A DNA stretch of 9,431 nt from Clostridia bacterium. GTDB lineage: Bacteria; Bacillota_A; Clostridia; Lachnospirales; Lachnospiraceae. A program made the position numbers and the translations under genes. The notes under the pieces are model-generated. The model worked only from the letters and a program-made list of their open reading frames with translations, had not been told where the DNA came from and searched no databases. Shown here piece after piece: positions 1 through 6,420 of this stretch (positions are counted from its first letter, which is position 1; every line of letters begins with the position of its first letter). Location: NCBI GenBank assembly GCA_012515365.1, contig JAAYYM010000424.1, positions 1 through 9,431 on the forward strand. The letters are read 5' to 3'.

Positions 1-1811
1 CCATCTTGACTCAGACGTTCGCCATCACATTCACTGCATTTTTTTGTAGAGAAATATTTTAGGACAGATTGAGCGGTTGGATTTTCCTCATATAAACGTT
101 CCAGAATGTGACACAGTCCCTCAACCGGACGCTCAATTTCTCCTGTCCTGCCATTTTTCTTATTATCATAATGGAATTTAACGATTTCTTCACCTGTACC
201 GTATAGCAGCTGCTCACGAAATTCCTCTGGGAGCTCATTCCATGAAAGAGAAAGATCCACGCCTTTCTTCTCGGCCAGTCCAAAGACCTGTCCCTTCATC
301 CAGTTTGCATTTGAATTTTCCTGAAATGTTTTAAGTTTTCCCCAAAAGGAAGACGCACCTTCCAGCACTGATTTTTCTGGATGCTCGATCAATTTTTCTT
401 CATCAACTGTCACCACATATCCCGTTCCATTGCAAACCGGACATCTGCTTTCCGGATCTAAATAACTAAAGGATGACGGCGTAAGCTTAAAGAGCGGATA
501 GTTGCATTTGGTAGAGTGTCTGGTACCAATTGATGCATAAATAATCCTTAGATAATCATAAGCACTTGTATATGTTCCAATTGTAGATTGTGAATTTCCA
601 CGTAAGCCATTTTGCGAAATCATCACTGCCGGGATGCATCCTGAAACTGTTTCAACATTTGGTTTTTGTAACAGATGCCTGTCATTGCAAAGGTACTCCA
701 TGCGACGTTTGCACTCCGCATATAAAGTGTCCCTTACAAGACTTGACTTCCCACTTCCGCTGACACCAACCACCGCTGTAATCTGCGTATATGGAATTGT
801 GACCGTCAGACCTTTCAGATTATTTTCTCTTGCGCCCTGTATATATATTCCGTCAGAATGACCTGTTCCCTCTACATCTTGCAACTTTGACAATACATGC
901 ACTGTATCTGTTTTTGGATTTTGTTTAAGCCATTCGTCCAGGTTTATGTCTGTTGCCACGTCTGGAGTGATCTGTAATTTTGCATCGTCTGGTTCTGGAA
1001 ACCATTTAGGCCAATGTTCGATCCACTCAGGTACACTGACATTCTCGATCAAATCATAGTCTGCATGATAATCGCAAACTCCTAAAAACGGAGTTTTATC
1101 AAAGCTTTCGATTCCGCTTATATAGATCCGCTTATATTCATCATCCACTTTCTCCACATATGCAATTGTCATGGCAACAGGGTTGGGTCTGACAGGGGAA
1201 CGCGTTGCGAATATTCCCATTTTTTTCACATCTCCATAAGGAGGCTTACATTCAACCGCCCGTCTGTATCGTTTATCCTCGAATTTATTAAACAACCATA
1301 TGATTTTAATGTGATTTGTGCTGATATCAGGAAGTGTTTCCTGAAATTGCAGATATGTTTTTCCATGTGAATTTCGGATTATGCCTGCCTGCTCTATTTC
1401 AAACTGCTTTGACGCTTCATCCGTACAGATTAACTCAAATGCTTTTGGATATTCTTGTTCCCCATATTCATCCGTTGTTGTCACTATCTTCTTAAGATAT
1501 TCCGGTCTGACCGCGTCCTCGCATGGGAAATATGGCTTGATGTCTAATAGAATCCGCTCTTCCTGATCATCCACCTGATCGGATAGTGCCTCGTCAAGTA
1601 AGACGATTCCTTTATTCATCTCGACCCTGTTGATACTAAAAATCTGTGTTTTCATGTTCCATTTGTGTTCTGCTTTCTCTGCAAAAAATACATGAACATG
1701 ACTAAACTTCTCTAAATAATGTAACGCCCGCCTAACTTCTTTCTTTAAAATCAGCTGCGTATGCATTTCATTAACCGTTACAGCTCCTATTCCTTGTAAC
1801 TGATGCATCAT
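1..1811 (-). CDS. TrmO-like/TrmO-like/UvrA-like ATPase fusion protein (partial, C-terminus off window)
   Basis: I translated one uninterrupted minus-strand frame, giving 603 codons to the left edge. Residues 1-115 resemble TrmO (TsaA/UPF0066): LEKFSHVHVFF at 33-43 and LLDIKPYFPCEDA at 88-100. The central SAM-binding signature is missing from this copy. Residues 120-265 form a second TrmO-like module with the full signature, GIFATRSPVRPNP at 199-211, followed by GIESFDKTPFLGVCDYH. From about 320 the protein is UvrA-like: IQGARENNLKGL, Walker A GVSGSGKSS at 349-357, STIGTYTSAYDYLR, and a zinc module C457-x2-C460 with C592-x2-C595. The roughly 140-residue UvrB-binding insertion of canonical UvrA is absent. 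The second ATPase half and ABC signatures lie off the window. ATG at 1811 is preceded by AAAGGGG at 1816-1822. TrmO methylates t6A37 of tRNA, and UvrA proteins bind damaged or drug-bound DNA. The function of the fusion is unknown to me; a drug-protection role like that of UvrB-independent UvrA paralogues is inference. Confidence 0.9.
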   Translation of the reverse strand, partial: MMHQLQGIGAVTVNEMHTQLILKKEVRRALHYLEKFSHVHVFFAEKAEHKWNMKTQIFSINRVEMNKGIVLLDEALSDQVDDQEERILLDIKPYFPCEDAVRPEYLKKIVTTTDEYGEQEYPKAFELICTDEASKQFEIEQAGIIRNSHGKTYLQFQETLPDISTNHIKIIWLFNKFEDKRYRRAVECKPPYGDVKKMGIFATRSPVRPNPVAMTIAYVEKVDDEYKRIYISGIESFDKTPFLGVCDYHADYDLIENVSVPEWIEHWPKWFPEPDDAKLQITPDVATDINLDEWLKQNPKTDTVHVLSKLQDVEGTGHSDGIYIQGARENNLKGLTVTIPYTQITAVVGVSGSGKSSLVRDTLYAECKRRMEYLCNDRHLLQKPNVETVSGCIPAVMISQNGLRGNSQSTIGTYTSAYDYLRIIYASIGTRHSTKCNYPLFKLTPSSFSYLDPESRCPVCNGTGYVVTVDEEKLIEHPEKSVLEGASSFWGKLKTFQENSNANWMKGQVFGLAEKKGVDLSLSWNELPEEFREQLLYGTGEEIVKFHYDNKKNGRTGEIERPVEGLCHILERLYEENPTAQSVLKYFSTKKCSECDGERLSQD

Positions 1812-1832
1812 AACACCCCTTTCGTTATTAGC

Positions 1833-1863
1833 ATCATAAACCCTCACATGATGTGAGGGTCAA
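1833..1863 (-). promoter_or_regulatory. MerR-type promoter/operator of the TrmO-UvrA fusion gene
   Basis: On the minus strand a -35 TTGACC (1858-1863) is followed by a 19-bp spacer and a -10 TATGAT (1833-1838). A perfect 21-bp palindrome (1840-1860; arms ACCCTCACAT and ATGTGAGGGT around one central base) fills the spacer. Over-long 19-20 bp spacers carrying a dyad are the hallmark of MerR-family promoters, where the regulator twists the DNA to activate. The arms resemble TipAL/Mta/BmrR-type operators. Predicted transcription starts near 1826, giving a leader of only about 15 nt, which excludes the upstream in-frame GTG as the start codon. No MerR gene is in the window. Confidence 0.8.
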
Positions 1864-1916
1864 GAATTAATTTACACTATAATGATCTGGTGTTTCTCCT
1901 ATTGTTATGACATGGC

Positions 1917-2690
1917 TTACCATTTCTTCCATGGAGCTTTTCCTGAATTCCACATAGCCTCCAGCTTTTCCATTTCACGTTTTGTATCCATGCACTGCCA
2001 GAATCCATCATGCTTATATGCCATCAACGCTCCGGCTTTTGCAAGCTGCTCGAGCGGTTCTTTTTCAAAGACAGTGGCATCATCCTTTAAATATTGAAAG
2101 ATTTCCGGCTCCAAAACCATGTAGCCGGCATTGATCCGGTTCTCATCATCGACTGATTTTTCTCTGAACTGCTGGATTTTCTGATTTGATGCAATATCCA
2201 GAACACCAAATCTCTGACTGATATTGACTGCCGTAATGGTTGCCTGACATCCACATGATTCATGAAATTCGAGCAGTTTTTTGATATCAATATCGCTGAC
2301 CGCATCTCCGTAGGTTAACATAAATCTTTCATTCTGCACATAACTCTGTATTCGTCTGACTCTTCCGCCAGTCATTGTATCAAGACCTGTATCTACCAGC
2401 GTAACCTTCCACGGTTCTGAAACATTATTGTGTATCATCATTCTATTTTCGGCGGTAAAATCAAAGGTGACATCGGAATTATACAAATAATAATCAGCAA
2501 ACCATTCCTTGATCACATGTTGTTTATACCCACAGCAAATAATGAACTCATTGAATCCATAAAATGAATACTCTTTCATAATATGCCACAGGATTGGTTT
2601 CCCACCTATTTCAACCATTGGTTTCGGCTTTAAATAGCTCTCTTCACTGATTCGTGTTCCATATCCACCTGCAAGTATTACCACCTTCAT
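1917..2690 (-). CDS. rfbF: glucose-1-phosphate cytidylyltransferase
   Basis: This 257-residue protein has the length and signatures of RfbF-type nucleotidyltransferases, which make CDP-glucose from CTP and glucose-1-phosphate as the first step to CDP-linked (di)deoxyhexoses for surface polysaccharides. The N-terminal loop LAGGYGTR (6-13) and KPKPMVEIGGKPILWHIM (21-38) bind nucleotide and sugar phosphate. MLTYGDAVSDIDI (124-136), RFGVLD (160-165), NAGYMVLEPEIF (187-198) and GFWQCMDTKREMEKLE (229-244) follow in the family order. ATG at 2690 has AAGGAG seven bases upstream. The usual partner, CDP-glucose 4,6-dehydratase (RfbG), is not adjacent: downstream is the fusion gene with its own promoter, and upstream is a GNAT gene. 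No clear terminator separates it from the fusion gene, so some read-through is possible. Confidence 0.93.
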   Translation of the reverse strand: MKVVILAGGYGTRISEESYLKPKPMVEIGGKPILWHIMKEYSFYGFNEFIICCGYKQHVIKEWFADYYLYNSDVTFDFTAENRMMIHNNVSEPWKVTLVDTGLDTMTGGRVRRIQSYVQNERFMLTYGDAVSDIDIKKLLEFHESCGCQATITAVNISQRFGVLDIASNQKIQQFREKSVDDENRINAGYMVLEPEIFQYLKDDATVFEKEPLEQLAKAGALMAYKHDGFWQCMDTKREMEKLEAMWNSGKAPWKKW

Positions 2691-2755
2691 AGTCAGTCTC
2701 CTTGTAAAAGTTTAAAATAAAAAATTTAGAATTATCGTTATAAATTATCCTCTCT

Positions 2756-2784
2756 ATTATATACTGACTTTGAATAATTTACAA
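2756..2784 (-). promoter_or_regulatory. sigma-A-like promoter of the cytidylyltransferase gene
   Basis: Minus-strand -35 TTGTAA (2779-2784), 17-bp spacer, and a consensus -10 TATAAT (2756-2761). It implies an AT-rich leader of about 60 nt before the ATG at 2690. It lies just downstream of the GNAT stop codon, so this gene can be transcribed on its own. Confidence 0.7.
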
Positions 2785-2788
2785 ATAA

Positions 2789-2804
2789 CTATGTAGCTAT
2801 GTAG
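2789..2804. repeat. 8-bp perfect tandem repeat
   Basis: CTATGTAG occurs twice in tandem, directly after the GNAT stop codon (2806-2808) and directly upstream of the cytidylyltransferase -35 box. It may be a slippage duplication. The position would allow a regulatory role, but nothing else supports one. Confidence 0.6.
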
Positions 2805-2805
2805 C

Positions 2806-3264
2806 TCAGTCTGCTGTATGAATATACATTCTTGTCAACTGTGGTTCATCTGTTGGCTGGACCATGCATAAAAACTTCCATCCATAGCGTTCATAAAATG
2901 AAGTATGGTCTGTCACAAGATATAACGTGTCAATGCCTCGCTGCTTCATGTCATCAGAAACATAATTGAGTAACGCTCCGGCTATCCCATTGCATCGCTT
3001 ATCTGGTTCTGTATAGACTGCACATACATTAGGTGTCAGATCCTTACGATCATGGAAATCATTTTCGATTACACCCATTCCCGCTATAATTTTGTCATTT
3101 TCCAATGCTACGTACCACTGCGGTACTGCCCCTTCTTTTCGCAGACATTCCTCCATACTGGCTCTGTATGCCTCTTCAGGGATTCCCCATTTATCATGAA
3201 ACCACAATGCCATCTCCTCTAATAATTCAGCTCTTTCCGCTATACTTACAATTTTATAATCCAT
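2806..3264 (-). CDS. GNAT family N-acetyltransferase
   Basis: This 152-residue protein has the size and layout of a single-domain GNAT that transfers acetyl from acetyl-CoA to an amine. Motif A is visible as VYTEPDKRCNGIAGALL, with the pyrophosphate-binding R90-x2-G93-x-A95 signature. Motif B is LYLVTDHTSFYERYGWKF (114-131), with the Y-x2-Y-G-W pattern typical of the C-terminal half. IAGMGVIEN (60-68) forms the central strand before motif A. The substrate cannot be predicted. ATG at 3264 has GGAGAG eight bases upstream. It is transcribed divergently from the xylanase and has its own promoter; there is no sign of functional linkage to either neighbour. Confidence 0.9.
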   Translation of the reverse strand: MDYKIVSIAERAELLEEMALWFHDKWGIPEEAYRASMEECLRKEGAVPQWYVALENDKIIAGMGVIENDFHDRKDLTPNVCAVYTEPDKRCNGIAGALLNYVSDDMKQRGIDTLYLVTDHTSFYERYGWKFLCMVQPTDEPQLTRMYIHTAD

Positions 3265-3307
3265 TTGCTATTCTCTCCATACTTTCTTAATTACTTTTAA
3301 CTCATTT

Positions 3308-3336
3308 ATTATAATATATCTGATGCAAATATACAA
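3308..3336 (-). promoter_or_regulatory. sigma-A-like promoter of the GNAT gene
   Basis: Minus-strand -35 TTGTAT (3331-3336), 17-bp spacer, and consensus -10 TATAAT (3308-3313), lying 44 bp upstream of the ATG at 3264 within the divergent intergenic region. Confidence 0.7.
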
Positions 3337-3368
3337 TTTACACATGTCATTATGATCCAAAATAGCGA

Positions 3369-3397
3369 TTGCTTTTATACCTGAAATCGAATATCAT
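3369..3397 (+). promoter_or_regulatory. putative promoter of the xylanase gene
   Basis: TTGCTT (3369-3374), 17-bp spacer, TATCAT (3392-3397). It predicts transcription from about 3404 and a leader of about 53 nt. An imperfect cre-like dyad (TGAAATCG-AATATCA, 3382-3396, one base longer than consensus) overlaps the spacer and -10, which would suit catabolite repression of a xylanase, but the match is weak. Confidence 0.5.
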
Positions 3398-3411
3398 ACG
3401 AGTATATGGTC

Positions 3412-3430
3412 GTGTCTTTGTTAAGACCAC
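3412..3430 (+). other. small hairpin in the xylanase 5' leader
   Basis: GTGTCTT (3412-3418) and AAGACCAC (3423-3430) can pair as a 7-bp stem with one bulge and a TGTT loop, 12 bases before the GGGAGG ribosome site. It could stabilise the leader. It lacks a U-tract, so it is not a terminator, and no known riboswitch pattern is seen. Confidence 0.35.
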
Positions 3431-3456
3431 AAAACTAAGTTCGGGAGGACAATTAT

Positions 3457-5727
3457 TTGAAAAAGAAATCAGTTAAAATACTGTCCGTTTCTATGGCAGT
3501 CATGCTGTCATTACTGACAGGCTGTAGTAAACAGCAGGCACCTGTAGCAACAGATGAGGCAGTATCAGCACAAGAAGTTACATCGGAAGCACGCGATGAA
3601 GAATGGCAGGATAGTGATAAGGAAACACTTCGCTATGTATTCAATGAAGATTTTGGCGGAAAAGCAGGCGTTTGCCTTCCTGCAGCTGCTCTGTCTGACA
3701 AAGCCAGAATGGAGCTTGTTCTTTCACAATTTAACAGCGTTACCTGTGAAAATGAAATGAAACCGGAATCATTTTTGGGTCAGACGCCTACAATTGGAGA
3801 AGATGGTTTTCCTGTTTTAAACTTTACCGCAGCTGACACTATACTAGATCAAATCAGTGAATATAATGCCACTGTAACAAAAGAAGAAAAGAAAATCAGA
3901 TTACGCGGTCATGTTCTTGTATGGCACTCGCAGACACCGGAATGGTTCTTCCACGAAGACTATGATCCTGACAAAGCATATGTCGATAAAGAAACCATGC
4001 TAGAGAGAATGGAGCATTACATCATGCAGGTAATGACACATTTTTATGGAGAAGACAGCAAATACAGCGACATGATTTATGCATGGGATGTCGTTAACGA
4101 AGCGGTAAGTGATTCTAACGGTAAAACCCGTACTGACAACTCTTCTTGGTATCAGATCTTTCAATCAGACGAATACGTGACAACAGCTTTTGTTTATGCA
4201 AATAAATATGCACCTGCAGATGTTAAACTTTTCTATAATGATTACAATGATACTGCAACTACAAAGTGTGGCGGAATCTGCGATTTATTAACTAAAATCA
4301 AGGAAACGCAGGGTGCCCGTATCGATGGTATGGGTATGCAGGGACATTATGACATGCTTTCACCTACTGCTGCCGAGTTTGAAAACTGCGTGCGTAAATA
4401 CGCAGCGATTGTAGATGAAATCCAAATCACTGAATTAGATCTGAAATCAAGCTCTGATTATGATGGCAGTGATGCTAATGCCGAATATCAAAAGCAGGCG
4501 CACAGATATAAAGAATTATATGACTCGGTATGTAAACTGACTAAAGAAGAACAGCTTCCGATCACTTCCATTGTATTCTGGGGTACTGATGATGGTAATT
4601 CATGGCTGCAAAGTTCAAACTCTGTCGGTGGTTCTTCTGACGGAAGCAGACCACAGTGTCCTCTTTTATTTGACAAAGATTATCAAGCCAAACCCGCATT
4701 TTGGGCTTTTGTTGATCCCTCAAAGCTGGATCCCATCATCAATGAAATTTCTGCTTTGCAAACGGAAGATGCAAGTATTGCAGAAGAAATTATCTTTGAA
4801 AAAGATGATGTTTCTCTAAAATTCTATCCTACCTGGACTCCGAATGGTGTTTTGGTTAAGGCAGCAGTTGCTGATAATTCCAAAGATGATGATGACTCTG
4901 TAACCGTTTATCTTGATACTGCTGACAGTCGCAAAGATGGTGCTGACATTATTTCCACTACCGTAAAACGAAGCGATGCAGTAGAAACTGAAAACGGATA
5001 TGAGGCAATTGTAAATGTAGCCGCCGAAGATCTTAACTATTTTCAAACTGTTGGTATGGATGTTTGTGTGAACAATCATTCTTCACTGCTTTCTTGGAAT
5101 GATACAGAAAATAATCAAGAAGCAAGCAGTAAAAATTATGGACGCCTTTTATTAAAACCATTTGCAACCATTCATAAGGGTAGTGTCAAAGTGGATGGGG
5201 TTGCAGAAGAAGCATGGGCACATGTTACGGAAATGCCTCTGACCTTTGCAACAGCAGAAAGTGCTTCTCCGGAAGCTTCTGCAACAGCAAAACTGTTATG
5301 GGATGAAGAATTCCTTTATGTCCTGTTTGATGTAACGGATTCTGTTCTGGATGTATCCGGAAGTGAGGTACATACGCAGGATTCTGTAGAAGTCTTTATG
5401 GATGAAGATCATGCAAGACCTGATGCCTATCAGGCTGATGACAAGCAGTTTCGTGTCAACAGTTCCAATGAGCTGTCTTTTAACGGGACAAAAAGCAAAG
5501 AAGAAAATATCAATGCAAAAGTAACAACAACAGATAACGGATATCTCGTTGAAATGGCTCTGAAATGGACTGATATCACCCCTGCAAACAATACGTTATT
5601 CGGTCTTGAGCTTCAGTTAAATGATTGTAAAAACGGTTCTCGTACAGGAATGCTAAACTGGTATGATACCACAAATTCATGCTGGTCAACACCCGCATCC
5701 TTTGGCACAGCCCAGCTAGTTGAATAA
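3457..5727 (+). CDS. GH10 endo-1,4-beta-xylanase lipoprotein with C-terminal CBM9-like modules
   Basis: This 756-residue enzyme hydrolyses internal beta-1,4 linkages of xylan. The start is TTG at 3457, fixed by GGGAGG (3443-3448) and by the signal peptide that begins immediately (MKKKSVKIL); no in-frame upstream ATG serves. A lipobox LLTGC puts the lipidated cysteine at residue 23, so it is membrane-anchored and outward-facing. After an acidic linker, GH10 spans about 55-425: ENEMKPE with N99/E100, HVLVWHSQTPEWF (152-164), acid/base E215 in WDVVNEAV, and nucleophile E326 in ITELD. Residues about 435-568 resemble a CBM9 module missing its N-terminal strand, ending in SWNDTENNQ...NYGRLLL. Residues about 572-756 form a fuller CBM9-like module starting VDGVAEEAW and ending LNWYDTTNSCWSTPASFGT. 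CBM9 binds the reducing ends of plant polysaccharides. The gene is monocistronic, with a terminator 41 bp downstream. Confidence 0.95.
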   Translation: MKKKSVKILSVSMAVMLSLLTGCSKQQAPVATDEAVSAQEVTSEARDEEWQDSDKETLRYVFNEDFGGKAGVCLPAAALSDKARMELVLSQFNSVTCENEMKPESFLGQTPTIGEDGFPVLNFTAADTILDQISEYNATVTKEEKKIRLRGHVLVWHSQTPEWFFHEDYDPDKAYVDKETMLERMEHYIMQVMTHFYGEDSKYSDMIYAWDVVNEAVSDSNGKTRTDNSSWYQIFQSDEYVTTAFVYANKYAPADVKLFYNDYNDTATTKCGGICDLLTKIKETQGARIDGMGMQGHYDMLSPTAAEFENCVRKYAAIVDEIQITELDLKSSSDYDGSDANAEYQKQAHRYKELYDSVCKLTKEEQLPITSIVFWGTDDGNSWLQSSNSVGGSSDGSRPQCPLLFDKDYQAKPAFWAFVDPSKLDPIINEISALQTEDASIAEEIIFEKDDVSLKFYPTWTPNGVLVKAAVADNSKDDDDSVTVYLDTADSRKDGADIISTTVKRSDAVETENGYEAIVNVAAEDLNYFQTVGMDVCVNNHSSLLSWNDTENNQEASSKNYGRLLLKPFATIHKGSVKVDGVAEEAWAHVTEMPLTFATAESASPEASATAKLLWDEEFLYVLFDVTDSVLDVSGSEVHTQDSVEVFMDEDHARPDAYQADDKQFRVNSSNELSFNGTKSKEENINAKVTTTDNGYLVEMALKWTDITPANNTLFGLELQLNDCKNGSRTGMLNWYDTTNSCWSTPASFGTAQLVE

Positions 5728-5767
5728 ATAAAGATTCCTTGTAGCCTTGAAAGGGCATATTATTAAA

Positions 5768-5812
5768 AAGAGGTTAGCGATTTCCAAATTTAATTTGAAT
5801 CGCTAACCTCTT
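5768..5812. terminator. bidirectional intrinsic terminator between convergent genes
   Basis: A perfect 15-bp stem (AAGAGGTTAGCGATT at 5768-5782, complement at 5798-5812) encloses a 15-base loop that can itself pair (CAAAT/ATTTG). Leftward transcription meets CTTTTTAATA after the stem, a typical T-tract. Rightward transcription meets TCTTTATATTTT, a weaker one. It ends the xylanase on the plus strand and the leftward operon and YHYH gene on the minus strand. Its right arm is a copy of the 3' coding end of the HD-domain gene. Confidence 0.85.
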
Positions 5813-5814
5813 CT
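5792..5814. repeat. 23-bp direct repeat, copy 1 (in terminator arm)
   Basis: This 23-bp sequence (key part GAATCGCTAACCTCTT) is identical to 6419-6441. On the minus strand it reads the codons for EEVSDSN followed by TAA, as if it were the original 3' end of the HD-domain gene joined to the terminator. The two copies are 627 bp apart and bracket the YHYH gene. Confidence 0.9.
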
Positions 5815-5821
5815 TTATATT

Positions 5822-6355
5822 TTATATTCCTAAAGCCTTCATCAATTCTGCATCAATTATTCCATCAACCGTTACACCGGTATCTTCCTGAAATTCCTTG
5901 ATTCTCTTTTTAGTCGTCTTGCCGCATACTCCGTCTGGTTTTCCGCAATCATATCCCAAAGCATTTAAGGCCTTTTGTACTTTCTTTACATCACTTTTGC
6001 TTGCTTTGTTTTTAGTTGCTGCTGATTTAGTAGTTGTTGTCTTTGTTGTATCATTCGTCTGAGTTGTTGCCGGAGTTGTTGCCGGAACTGTTGCCGTAGC
6101 ATCCTGTACGGCTACTGTTGCATAAGGGCAAACTCCATTATCATGTAAATGAGCAGGATAACCGCCACAGTGGTAATGGTAAGGACCAAGTCCACTGGCA
6201 TTCTTATTATCTTTATGTCCACCATTAGAATCTGTTCTTCCAGAATGTGCTTCTACACTCACCTGTGTGAATGGAATATCGCATAGCATCTCCACCCCAA
6301 AAAGAAATGTTCCTGCAGTCAATAGCATAGCTGCAAATTTTATCATTCGTCTCAT
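5822..6355 (-). CDS. secreted YHYH-motif protein with peptidoglycan-binding domain
   Basis: This 177-residue exported protein starts at ATG 6355 with GGGAGGT eight bases upstream. Residues 1-36 look like a signal peptide (MRRMIKFAAMLLTAG..., likely cut after VEA). The mature part begins with a His/Cys-rich YHYH motif: HSGRTDSNGGH (37-47), YHYHCGG (59-65) and PAHLHDNGVCPY (67-78), with six His and two Cys, a plausible metal site. A Thr/Ala-rich linker (80-118) leads to a PG_binding_1-type domain (119-177; VKKVQKALNALGYDCGKPDG, KTTKKRIKEFQEDTG, VDGIIDAELMKALG), which anchors proteins to the cell wall. The YHYH function is not established. The gene has its own promoter and is flanked by 23-bp direct repeats, so it looks inserted between the HD gene and its terminator. 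It has no catalytic domain that I recognise. Confidence 0.88.
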   Translation of the reverse strand: MRRMIKFAAMLLTAGTFLFGVEMLCDIPFTQVSVEAHSGRTDSNGGHKDNKNASGLGPYHYHCGGYPAHLHDNGVCPYATVAVQDATATVPATTPATTQTNDTTKTTTTKSAATKNKASKSDVKKVQKALNALGYDCGKPDGVCGKTTKKRIKEFQEDTGVTVDGIIDAELMKALGI

Positions 6356-6390
6356 AATACCGTACCTCCCATATGTAGTTGATGTTCCAA

Positions 6391-6420
6391 ATTATAACAT
6401 AATTTATCTCTTTCCGTCAA
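6391..6420 (-). promoter_or_regulatory. sigma-A-like promoter of the YHYH gene, overlapping the HD gene stop codon
   Basis: Minus-strand -35 TTGACG (6415-6420), 18-bp spacer, consensus -10 TATAAT (6391-6396), about 35 bp before the ATG at 6355. The -35 box straddles the junction of the 23-bp repeat and the unique insert, and shares bases with the TGA stop of the HD gene (6417-6419). Confidence 0.75.

Noticed and set aside
59..283. Minus-strand frame of 74 codons
   Set aside because: It is a shifted frame inside the UvrA-like coding region, which matches UvrA in the correct frame (LYGTGEE, CSECDGERL).
634..1566. Short plus-strand open frames at 634-861 and 1381-1566
   Set aside because: They lie antisense to the clearly coding TrmO-UvrA frame, lack ribosome sites and have no family resemblance.
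1812..1856. In-frame GTG upstream as an earlier start of the TrmO-UvrA gene
   Set aside because: It lies within the palindrome between the -35 and -10 boxes, upstream of the predicted transcript start; ATG 1811 has its own ribosome site.
2789..2804. Tandem 8-mer as a CRISPR-like or operator array
   Set aside because: There are only two copies with no spacer; slippage is the simpler explanation.
4488..5079. Open frames on both strands inside the xylanase gene (4488-4676, 4571-4819, 4816-5079)
   Set aside because: They are out-of-frame or antisense shadows of the GH10/CBM9 reading frame.
5576..5758. Minus-strand frame across the xylanase 3' end
   Set aside because: It has no ribosome site, is antisense to the CBM9-like region and has no recognisable product.
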